A stretch of 64,000 bases of DNA from Adlercreutzia muris (GTDB lineage Bacteria; Actinomycetota; Coriobacteriia; Coriobacteriales; Eggerthellaceae), in NCBI RefSeq assembly GCF_008831045.1, contig NZ_WAJS01000001.1, positions 62,001 to 126,000 on the forward strand, written 5' to 3'. The notes beneath the pieces are model-generated. The model had not been told where the DNA came from. It was given only the letters and a program-made list of their open reading frames with translations, and did no database searches. A program made the position numbers and the translations under genes. Of this stretch, positions 53,271-60,762 are shown piece after piece (positions within the stretch are counted from its first letter, which is position 1; the number at the start of each line of letters is the position of its first letter).

Positions 53271-54935
53271 ATGACTGCAATTTCTCGACGCAATCTGCTC
53301 AAGGGTGCTGCCTTCAGCGCCGCCGGCGTGGCCGCTCTCGGCATGGCCGGCTGCGCGCCCCAGGATAGCGGGGCCGCCGACGCCGTGCTGTCCGAGACCG
53401 GCGAGGCTGCCAAGCACACCTGGGAAGTGAAGCCCGAGCCCATCGCGACCGACCAGATCGGCCAGACTGTGGACACCGAGGTGCTCGTCATCGGCGGCGG
53501 CTACTCCGGCGCCTGCTGCGCTCTGTCGGCGGCCGAGAACGGCGCGAAGGTCGTGCTCGTGGAGAAGGACGCCGTGCTGAACGGCCACGGCGTGGGCGGC
53601 ACCGGCGCCATCGCCTCGCGCGCCCTGGACGATTTGGGTCTGACCTTCGACAAGTCGCTGGAGATGGAGCGCTGGGTGTCCACCTGCGGCAACCGCTGTC
53701 GTGAGTCGCTCGTGGCCAAGTGGTTCCGCGAGTCGGAGCGCTGCATGAACTGGTTCCTCGACATGGCTGAGGCCAACGGCGCCCAGTGCATGGTCACTGT
53801 GGGCTCCAATTCAACGGTGCACCCCGAGATCGCCTGCTACCACTTCATGTTCGGCGGCCCGCTGTACGAAGAGCACACCATGGCCGACTTCGTGGAGTAC
53901 ATGTTCGAGGCTGAGGCTCTGAAGGCCGGCGCCGAGTTCGTGTACGAGATGCCCGCCGTGCAGCTGGTGCAGGACGAGTCCGGCCGCGTGACCGGCGCCA
54001 TCTGCCAGAACAAGGCTGGCGAGTACGTGCAGTACAACGCGAGCAAGGGCGTCGTGCTGGCCACCGGCGACATCAGCTACAACGACGAGTACATCAATGA
54101 GTTCGCTCCCGTGGCCAACCGCGTGTTCACGCGCCTGTGCTCCGACCAGGGCAACGTGGGCGACGGCCACAACATGGCCGCCTGGGCCGGCGGCGCCTTC
54201 CAGGAGGGCCCCTGGCCGACCATGATGCACCCGCAGGCGGCGGCCACCTTCCACGGCCCCTTCCTGTTCGTGAACCCCGACGGCAAGCGCTTCATGAACG
54301 AGGCCACCTGGGTACAGGGCAAGTGCTTGGGCGTGATGTACAACGGCGGCGCCGACCATGCCTGGTCCATCTTCGACGCCAACTGGCAGACCGACCTCTT
54401 GGGCTCGCTCGAGCACGGCGGCGGCATGTTCTGGGACACCTTCCGCCCCTATGGCTCCGACTACCAGGCCGCTGTGGACGGTCACACCGACACCGTGGAG
54501 AACGGCATCGCCGAGGTGCCCGACTACTACAAGCGAGCCGACACCCTGGAGGAGCTCGCCGAGATGATTGAGGTAGATCCGGCCGAGCTGAAGGCCACCG
54601 TGGAGCGCTACAACGCCCTGTGCAAGGCTGGCGAGGACACCGACTTCTACAAGGAGAAGCACTTCCTGTTCCCTATCGAGGAGGGCCCCTTCACCGCGTG
54701 CATGGTGGCTCCGGGCCTCTTGTCGGTGGTGGGAGGCATCCACATCTCGGACAACTTCGAGGTGCTGACCGCCGAGGACGAGCCGATTCCCGGCCTGTAC
54801 GCCATCGGCAACTGCGCCGGCGACATCTACGCGGTGGACTACCCCATCAACATCCAGGGCAACAGCCACGGCCGCTGCCTGGTGGAGGGCAAGTGCCTCG
54901 GCGAGCAGCTGGCCGGCGTCTACCAGGAGATCTAG
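53271..54935 (+). CDS. Tat-exported FAD-dependent reductase (fumarate/urocanate reductase-like)
   Basis: 554 aa. Tat signal SRRNLLKGAAF with a following lipobox-like LGMAGC (Cys28), so it may be a lipoprotein. The FAD-binding fold starts VLVIGGGYSGACCAL (GGGYSG at 75-80) with VLVEKD closing it. A substrate domain of the fumarate reductase/succinate dehydrogenase flavoprotein family follows, with KGVVLATGDIS, FVNPDGKRFMNEA and the final GLYAIGNCAGDIYAVDYP and NSHGRCLVEGK. No heme or FMN domain is present, so electrons must come from a partner. Start ATG 53271 behind GGAGGG. In Eggerthellaceae such enzymes reduce dietary or host compounds; the substrate here is unknown. Confidence 0.92.
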   Translation: MTAISRRNLLKGAAFSAAGVAALGMAGCAPQDSGAADAVLSETGEAAKHTWEVKPEPIATDQIGQTVDTEVLVIGGGYSGACCALSAAENGAKVVLVEKDAVLNGHGVGGTGAIASRALDDLGLTFDKSLEMERWVSTCGNRCRESLVAKWFRESERCMNWFLDMAEANGAQCMVTVGSNSTVHPEIACYHFMFGGPLYEEHTMADFVEYMFEAEALKAGAEFVYEMPAVQLVQDESGRVTGAICQNKAGEYVQYNASKGVVLATGDISYNDEYINEFAPVANRVFTRLCSDQGNVGDGHNMAAWAGGAFQEGPWPTMMHPQAAATFHGPFLFVNPDGKRFMNEATWVQGKCLGVMYNGGADHAWSIFDANWQTDLLGSLEHGGGMFWDTFRPYGSDYQAAVDGHTDTVENGIAEVPDYYKRADTLEELAEMIEVDPAELKATVERYNALCKAGEDTDFYKEKHFLFPIEEGPFTACMVAPGLLSVVGGIHISDNFEVLTAEDEPIPGLYAIGNCAGDIYAVDYPINIQGNSHGRCLVEGKCLGEQLAGVYQEI

Positions 54936-55504
54936 TGACCGCCGCTGTGACGGGGGCCGAGCGGGCCTGCGGGCTTCGCGGCTCCCGCGCCGGGGCCGAC
55001 TCGGCGGCCGGGGCGACCTCGCCCGAGCAGACCTTCGAGCAGTTGGAGCGCCTGTACCAGCAGCTGCCGGCCATGGAGGCCAAGGGCGCGGCACTGGCGC
55101 GGGCCCGCTCTGCCGCCGAGGTCGACCGCTTCGCGCGGACGGCCGCCTATCGGGCCGCCGAGCTCGACCGGGCCGAGGCCCAGGTGGCCGAGGCAAAGGC
55201 CCGCGTGGCTGCGGCTGGCTCCCAGGTTGGGGGCGATGCCAGGACCGACGGCGGGGCCGAGGATGCGCGGCGGGCGCTCATGGCCGCCGGCACCTGGCGC
55301 GGCCTGCGCGTGGGCCCGGCGCGCAACGCCGAGCGGGCTTTGACCCTGGCGCTGGAGGCGAGCCCCTTCGCCACGGTGGAGGAGGCTCGAGCGGCCCTGC
55401 TGCCGGCCGATACGCTGGCGGCGCTCGCTGCCGAGGTGGAGACTTATCAGCGCGACTACGCCGAGGCCCTGGCGGCTTGCCAGCAGCTGGAAGGCGCCGC
55501 CTAG
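54935..55504 (+). CDS. Coiled-coil protein resembling a fragment of SbcC
   Basis: 189 aa, GTG start sharing a base with the flavoprotein stop (TAGTG). An Ala/Glu/Arg-rich helical protein; FEQLERLYQQLPAMEAKGAA and RAEAQVAEAKARVAAAGSQ read as coiled coil. The end, ASPFATVEEARAALLPADTL and AALAAEVETYQRDYAEALAA, closely resembles the central coil of SbcC exonuclease subunits. No P-loop or zinc hook is present. Either a degraded gene piece or a flavoprotein-linked accessory protein; coding is supported by the overlap. Confidence 0.5.
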   Translation: MTAAVTGAERACGLRGSRAGADSAAGATSPEQTFEQLERLYQQLPAMEAKGAALARARSAAEVDRFARTAAYRAAELDRAEAQVAEAKARVAAAGSQVGGDARTDGGAEDARRALMAAGTWRGLRVGPARNAERALTLALEASPFATVEEARAALLPADTLAALAAEVETYQRDYAEALAACQQLEGAA

Positions 55505-55648
55505 CCTGGCCGCCGGTCGCAGCCGTGGCGCCCCGCTGCCTGGCGGGGTGCCCCACTGCGGGCCGGACGCCCTGCTGCGGACCCCTTCAATAACCTATCC
55601 CGCGCGGGACGCCAACCCTCCCTGGCGTCCCGCTTTCTCATGTCCGCC

Positions 55649-55842
55649 CGTGCGGACCGCCGATTTTTGGCCAGAAGCGACCTTCCACGACGCTTTTCGC
55701 TGGCATCTTGGGCAAAATCGCCGCCTTCGCTCGTGCAAACCGCTGATTTCTGGCCAGAAAGGTCTTTCCGGGGCGATCTCGATGACCATTTCAGGCGAAA
55801 ACATCGCTTCTGCCCGTGCGAACCGCCGGTTTTTGGCGGGCC
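55649..55842. repeat. Three-copy 83-bp direct repeat upstream of pyrH
   Basis: Copies start at 55649, 55732 and 55815, a constant period of 83. The core is CGTGCGGACCGCCGATTTTT followed by GGCCAGAA; the third copy is truncated. A weaker second conserved block (GGGCAAAATCGCC/GGCGAAAACATCG) precedes copies two and three. Since 83 is not divisible by three it is non-coding. It is in the 500-base gap 55505-56004, in which I see no gene; a TAATAT box at 55957-55962 may serve pyrH. Confidence 0.85.
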
Positions 55843-56004
55843 CTCTTTTCGGATTCGGTCAGTTTTCCGCTTGAAGAGGCGGCGAAGGCGCCCAAGGGGC
55901 CGTCTGTTTTTCTCAGGTCTTGGGGGAGCGCGGCGGTGCGGGGGCGCTATTTCGGGTAATATGTATCCGTTTAGATAGAACCTGCCGATGAAGGGATTTG
56001 CTCG

Positions 56005-56721
56005 ATGGCGAACGAATATAAGTACGATCGCGTTCTGCTGAAGTTGTCCGGCGAGGCGCTGGCCGGCGATCTCGGGTATGGAATCGATCCGAAGGTGGTC
56101 GACGACCTGGCCGAGGAGATTGCCGAGATCGTGCACGACGGCGTGCAGCTGGCCGTGGTCATCGGCGGCGGCAACATCTTCCGCGGCTTGGCCGGCTCGG
56201 CCGAGGGCATGGATCGCGCCCAGGCCGACTACATCGGCATGCTGGCCACGGTGATGAACGCCCTGGCCCTTCAGGACGCCTTCGAGCGCCACGGCATCTT
56301 CTCCCGTGTGCAGAGCGCCATCAACATGCAGGAGGTCTCGGAGCCCTACATCCGTCGCCGCGCTGTGCGCCACCTGGAAAAGGGCCGCGTGGTCATTCTG
56401 GCTGCCGGCACGGGCAATCCCTATTTCACTACCGATACCACGGCCGCCCTGCGCGCCTGCGAGTTGGACGTGGACTGCGTCATGAAGGCCACCAAGGTGG
56501 ACGGCGTCTACGATGCCGACCCCACGACTCATCCCGAGGCCCAGCGCTTCGACCGCATCAGCTACATGGACGTGCTCAGCCGCGGCCTCAACGTGATGGA
56601 CGCCACGGCCACGTCGCTGTGCATGGACAACGACGTGCCCATGATCGTGTTCAGCTTGACCACGCCCGGCAACATCAAGGCCGCGCTCCAGGGCGAGCCG
56701 GTGGGCACGGTCGTCGAGTAG
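56005..56721 (+). CDS. pyrH: UMP kinase
   Basis: 238-aa cytosolic kinase making UDP from UMP, first gene of the core block. Motifs: [59 protein letters not shown] and [14 protein letters not shown], all bacterial PyrH-specific. GAAGGGA precedes ATG. In many bacteria rpsB-tsf lie upstream; here they do not, and a repeat region precedes instead. Confidence 0.97.
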   Translation: MANEYKYDRVLLKLSGEALAGDLGYGIDPKVVDDLAEEIAEIVHDGVQLAVVIGGGNIFRGLAGSAEGMDRAQADYIGMLATVMNALALQDAFERHGIFSRVQSAINMQEVSEPYIRRRAVRHLEKGRVVILAAGTGNPYFTTDTTAALRACELDVDCVMKATKVDGVYDADPTTHPEAQRFDRISYMDVLSRGLNVMDATATSLCMDNDVPMIVFSLTTPGNIKAALQGEPVGTVVE

Positions 56722-56805
56722 CGCGCACGGCCGCGGCCTTCCCGGTCGCGCATTTTGTATCCGAGGAGCCCGCGGGCTCTGTTCCTAAAGAGGGAGGAAA
56801 CCCCA

Positions 56806-57369
56806 ATGGCAGATATCGATGAGATTCTCATGGGCGCCGAGGAGCGCATGGAGAAGGCCGTGGCGGCCTTGAAGGACAACTTCATCGGCGTGCGCACCGG
56901 CCGCGCCAACGCCATGGTGCTCGACCGCATCAAGGTGGACTACTACGGCGTGCCCACTCCGGTGAACCAGATGGCCGGCGTGAAGACGCCCGAGGCGCAC
57001 CTGCTGGTCATCGAGCCCTGGGACAAGGGCGTGCTGCGCGCTATCGAGCAGGCTATCCTGGAGAGCGATCTGGGCGTGACCCCGAACAACGACGGCAACG
57101 TCATCCGCCTGCCGTTTCCGAGCCTGACCGAGGAGCGCCGCCGCGATTTGGTGAAGCAGTGCAAGACATTCGCCGAGGAGGCCCGCGTGGCCGTGCGCAA
57201 CGCCCGCCGCGATGCGAACACCGCGGTTGAGAAGGCCGTGAAGAACGACAATCTTCCCGAGGACGAGTCCAAGCGCGCCGAGGCCGAGATTCAGAAGATG
57301 ACCGACAAGTTCGTCGCCGAGATCGACGAGGTGCTGAAGAAGAAGGAAGCCGAGGTCATGGAGATCTAG
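56806..57369 (+). CDS. frr: Ribosome recycling factor
   Basis: 187 aa, standard size. It splits post-termination ribosomes with EF-G. Diagnostic are VRTGRANAMVLDRIKVDYYG, PVNQMAGVKTPEAHLLVIEP, NDGNVIRLPFPSLTEERRRD and a three-helix-bundle end. Start ATG 56806 behind GGGAGGAAA. Eighty-four bases behind pyrH, co-transcribed. Confidence 0.98.
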   Translation: MADIDEILMGAEERMEKAVAALKDNFIGVRTGRANAMVLDRIKVDYYGVPTPVNQMAGVKTPEAHLLVIEPWDKGVLRAIEQAILESDLGVTPNNDGNVIRLPFPSLTEERRRDLVKQCKTFAEEARVAVRNARRDANTAVEKAVKNDNLPEDESKRAEAEIQKMTDKFVAEIDEVLKKKEAEVMEI

Positions 57370-57401
57370 CTGGTTCCGTGGGCGAACCTGCGAGAAATGA
57401 T

Positions 57402-58181
57402 ATGGCTAAAAGTTTGGATTACATATTCCCGAACCCGCCCGCGGGGCTCGACCCTGCGGCGCTTGATCGTGCGCGGGTGCCCGAATCGGTGGCCATCATT
57501 ATGGATGGCAACGGGCGCTGGGCGAAGAAGCGCGCGCTCAATCGCCTGCGCGGACACAAGGCCGGCATCGAGGCGGTGCGCGAGACCATTCGCTGCGCGT
57601 CTGACCTGGGCGTTCGGTACCTCACCATTTACTCGTTCTCTACGGAGAACTGGAAGCGGCCCGAAGACGAGGTCGTGGGGCTCATGGATCTGTTTGCCAA
57701 GACCATGCTGGCCGAGGTGGACGGGCTTCATGCCGAGGGTGTGCGCGTGCGCACTATCGGCGATCTGTCGCCGCTGCCTGCAGAGACGCGCGAGGCCTTC
57801 GACGCCGCCTGGGAGAAGACCCGCGACAACGAGGGAATGACCCTGGTGGTGGCCGTGAACTACGGCGGTCGCCAGGAGATTTTGCGGGCCACGGCCGTCT
57901 GCATGCGCGAGGCGATCCTGATAGCCGAGGAGACCGGCGAGGTGCTGGAGCCTACCGAGGAGATGTTCGAGCGCGGGCTGTACACCTGCGGTATGCCCGA
58001 TCCCGATCTGGTTATTCGCACCTCGGGCGAGATGCGCGTGTCGAATTTCCTGCTGTGGCAGATCGCCTATAGCGAGTTCGTGGTGACCGATGTGCTGTGG
58101 CCCGACTTCGACCGGTACGAGTTCCTGCGCTGCCTGCTGGCGTACCAGGGCCGCAATCGCCGTTTCGGGGGCGTGGCCTAA
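57402..58181 (+). CDS. uppS: Isoprenyl (undecaprenyl) diphosphate synthase
   Basis: 259-aa cis-prenyltransferase making the lipid carrier for peptidoglycan. Signatures: SVAIIMDGNGRWAKKRALNR with the catalytic Asp, GHKAGIEAVRE, YSFSTENWKRPEDEV, VNYGGRQEI and IRTSGEMRVSNFLLWQ. I use ATG 57402; a GTG at 57378 in the same frame has no ribosome site. Between frr and cdsA; the stop abuts the cdsA ATG. Confidence 0.96.
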   Translation: MAKSLDYIFPNPPAGLDPAALDRARVPESVAIIMDGNGRWAKKRALNRLRGHKAGIEAVRETIRCASDLGVRYLTIYSFSTENWKRPEDEVVGLMDLFAKTMLAEVDGLHAEGVRVRTIGDLSPLPAETREAFDAAWEKTRDNEGMTLVVAVNYGGRQEILRATAVCMREAILIAEETGEVLEPTEEMFERGLYTCGMPDPDLVIRTSGEMRVSNFLLWQIAYSEFVVTDVLWPDFDRYEFLRCLLAYQGRNRRFGGVA

Positions 58182-59333
58182 ATGAGAGGCGGCATCTCCG
58201 ACGACGAGAAGAAGAGTCGCGCCCGTCGGGCCCGCGAGCGGTTGCGCCAGAGCGCACCGAGCATCAAGGGGGCCCGTTGCGAGCCCAAGGCCGACCATAT
58301 CGGGTTCGGCCTGCTGACCGATGAGGATGAGGAGCGCGAGCTGCCCCCGCTGGCCTGCGACCCCGCCTCGGCGCCTCCTGGGCCGCCGTGGCATTACGAC
58401 CTTTCCGAGGAAGAGGAGCAGGCTCGCCAGGAGAAGCGCGAGACCCGCCAGGAGAAGCGCGACCGCCTGAAGCGCAAGGCCCTCGACAAGGCCCCGCAGA
58501 AGCTGAAGAATCCCTCTGATTTGCAGGTGCGCTTCCGTACCGGCGCGGTGTACACGGCAGTGACCGTGGTGTGCGTGCTGGCGGGCAACATTCCCATGGT
58601 GCTCATGCTCATGGCCGTGGCAGGCATCTGCGCTGGGGAGTTCTTCTACATGCTGCGCTCCGATGCGAAGCTGCCCAACGAGATGCTCGGCATTGTCGCG
58701 GCGGTGCTCTATCCGGCGAGCGTGTATCTGGCCGGGCTCATCGGCGCCATGCTCGTGAGCCTGGGGCTGCTGCTGGCGCTGATCGTTTGGTACGTGTTCT
58801 GGCTGCGGGCCCGCATTCCCGATGTGGGCGTGAGCTTCTTCGGCGCAGCCTATACCGGGCTTTTGCTGTGCGGTCTCATCGTCATCCGCGTATCGCTACC
58901 GGAGCCGTGGGGCGGCATCGTGGTGCTGTTGCTGTTCTTGAGTGTGTGGGCCAACGACGCCTTTGCCTACCTGGTGGGCAGCAAGATCGGCCGTCACAAG
59001 CTGGCTCCGCGCACGAGTCCGAAGAAAAGCTGGGAGGGCTTCTTCGCGGGGCTCGTGGGCTCGGTGCTGTTCTGGTGCGCCATCTCCTTCGTGCCAGGCG
59101 TGACCATGTCCGTCGTGCAGGCGGTGGCCTTCGGGGCTATCGCCGGCTGCATGGGCGTTCTGGGAGACTTGGCCGAGAGCCGCATCAAGCGCAACTCGGG
59201 CTTCAAGGATTCCGGCACTATCATGCCCGGCCATGGCGGTCTGCTCGATCGCAGTGATTCGCTGTTCCTCACCTCCATTACCGCCGCCATCCTCATGGTG
59301 GCCGGCGGATGCATTCCCTACGTCGTCTTCTAG
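58182..59333 (+). CDS. cdsA: Phosphatidate cytidylyltransferase with charged N-terminal extension
   Basis: 383-aa membrane enzyme making CDP-diacylglycerol from phosphatidate and CTP. About eight helices in residues 125-383; the family signature SRIKRNSGFKDSGTIMPGHG with GGLLDRSDSLF near 340-370 and SPKKSWEGFFAGLVGS are intact. The first ~110 residues are a highly charged Lys/Arg/Glu-rich extension absent from most homologues. ATG immediately follows the uppS stop. Confidence 0.95.
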   Translation: MRGGISDDEKKSRARRARERLRQSAPSIKGARCEPKADHIGFGLLTDEDEERELPPLACDPASAPPGPPWHYDLSEEEEQARQEKRETRQEKRDRLKRKALDKAPQKLKNPSDLQVRFRTGAVYTAVTVVCVLAGNIPMVLMLMAVAGICAGEFFYMLRSDAKLPNEMLGIVAAVLYPASVYLAGLIGAMLVSLGLLLALIVWYVFWLRARIPDVGVSFFGAAYTGLLLCGLIVIRVSLPEPWGGIVVLLLFLSVWANDAFAYLVGSKIGRHKLAPRTSPKKSWEGFFAGLVGSVLFWCAISFVPGVTMSVVQAVAFGAIAGCMGVLGDLAESRIKRNSGFKDSGTIMPGHGGLLDRSDSLFLTSITAAILMVAGGCIPYVVF

Positions 59334-59375
59334 GGCGGCATCCCGCCTTCTGTTCCCGACCTGAAAGGCAGGCCC

Positions 59376-60626
59376 ATGAGCAAGCGCCGCATCGTCGTTC
59401 TCGGCTCGACCGGCTCCATCGGCACCCAGACACTGGATGTGGTGCGTCAGCATGGCGACCAGCTGGAAGTGGTGGGGCTCGCCGTGCATGGGAGCTTGGA
59501 CGGCCTGCTCGCCCAGGCCCGCGCGTTCGGCGTGCGCCATCTGGCCGTGGGCGACTCCTCTCTGATCGACGATCCCCGTTGCGATGAGGCGCGCGCTCTG
59601 GTGGCTGCGCTGCCCGGCGCTGTGGGTGAGAGCGAGGCCTCTTTCGCCGTGGGGCCCGAGGCGGTGGCGGCCCTGGCCCAGCTGCCCGAGGCCGATGTGG
59701 TGGTGAACGCCCTGGTGGGCGCTGCGGGCCTGCGGGCGAGCTACGATGCCCTGGCCGCTGGCAAAGTGCTGGCCCTAGCCAATAAGGAGTCACTCGTGGT
59801 GGGGGGCGACCTCATCATGCCCTTGGCGGCCCGCCTCGACGAGCAACGCCGTGCCGATGGCGCGGCTCCGGTCACAGGCCCGGCGGGGGCGCTCATGCCC
59901 ATCGATTCCGAGCACGGCGCCATCTACCAGTGCCTTCTGGGGGAGAATCCCCAGGAGGTGTCCAAGCTGTGGGTGACGGCATCGGGCGGCCCCTTCCGCG
60001 GGAAGACTCGCAGCGAGCTGACGGCCATCACGCCGGCCCAGGCCCTGGCCCATCCCACCTGGAACATGGGGGCCAAGATCTCCATCGACTCCTCTACCCT
60101 CATGAACAAGGGCCTGGAGGTGATCGAGGCGCACCATCTGTTCGCCATGGCCTACGACCAGATCGAAGTGGTGGTGCAGCCCCAGAGCGCCATCCACTCC
60201 ATGGTGGAGTTCACCGATGGCTCGGTGCTCGCGCACCTCGGTACGACCGACATGCGCATTCCCATTCAGTTCGCCCTGTCCTACCCGGCTCGCTGGGAGG
60301 CTCCGGTGGCTCCTCTCGATTTCCGCACCCTGGGCACCTTGGAGTTCGCTGCCCCCGATACGGATACGTTCCGCTGCCTGCCCCTGGCCCGCCATGCGGG
60401 CGAGGTGGGCGGCACGCTGCCTGCGGTTATGAATGCTGCCAACGAGGTGGCCGTGGCGGCGTTTCTGGCCGAGCAGATCGGCTATTTGGACATTGCCGCC
60501 TGCGTGGAGGCCGTCATGGAAGCCCATGAGCGTGCGGGCGTCCAGCCGGTGGAGAGCCTCGATCAGCTAGAGGCGGTGGACGGCTGGGCCCGCGCCCAAG
60601 CCCGTTTGTGGTGCGCCGCCCGCTAG
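59376..60626 (+). CDS. dxr: 1-deoxy-D-xylulose-5-phosphate reductoisomerase
   Basis: 416-aa NADPH enzyme of the MEP isoprenoid pathway, giving MEP from DXP. NADPH-binding GSTGSIGTQTLDV (residues 9-21), ALANKESLVVGG, the catalytic PIDSEHGAIYQCL (metal-binding acidic residues), TASGGPFRG flap and WNMGAKISIDSSTLMNKGLE are all present. ATG 59376 behind GAAAGGC. Completes the pyrH-frr-uppS-cdsA-dxr run; the next gene is convergent. Confidence 0.97.
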   Translation: MSKRRIVVLGSTGSIGTQTLDVVRQHGDQLEVVGLAVHGSLDGLLAQARAFGVRHLAVGDSSLIDDPRCDEARALVAALPGAVGESEASFAVGPEAVAALAQLPEADVVVNALVGAAGLRASYDALAAGKVLALANKESLVVGGDLIMPLAARLDEQRRADGAAPVTGPAGALMPIDSEHGAIYQCLLGENPQEVSKLWVTASGGPFRGKTRSELTAITPAQALAHPTWNMGAKISIDSSTLMNKGLEVIEAHHLFAMAYDQIEVVVQPQSAIHSMVEFTDGSVLAHLGTTDMRIPIQFALSYPARWEAPVAPLDFRTLGTLEFAAPDTDTFRCLPLARHAGEVGGTLPAVMNAANEVAVAAFLAEQIGYLDIAACVEAVMEAHERAGVQPVESLDQLEAVDGWARAQARLWCAAR

Positions 60627-60732
60627 CCTTGCCGTGCGCGGCAGCGCTCCTCTGAAATGGCCTGTATGGTTAGATAGAGATCATGTAGATATTAAATTGA
60701 TTTCAAAATGATATAGATCATTGAGGTGATGG

Positions 60733-60757
60733 GTAGGGCGGCCTGAGGCCGCCCTAC
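60733..60757. terminator. Stem-loop between dxr and the convergent adhesin gene
   Basis: Perfect 11-bp stem GTAGGGCGGCC/GGCCGCCCTAC with loop TGA. No T run on either side, so efficiency is uncertain; it is preceded by an AT-rich stretch (60663-60725). Confidence 0.6.
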
Positions 60758-60762
60758 TATGG

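Noticed and set aside
55649-55842. CRISPR array
   Set aside because: Three copies with 55-base partly similar intervals, no near-identical 25-40-base repeats with unique spacers, and no cas genes nearby.
55548-55874. 108-codon ORF across the 83-bp repeats
   Set aside because: The repeat period is not a multiple of three and the peptide has no coherent repeat, so it is read as non-coding.
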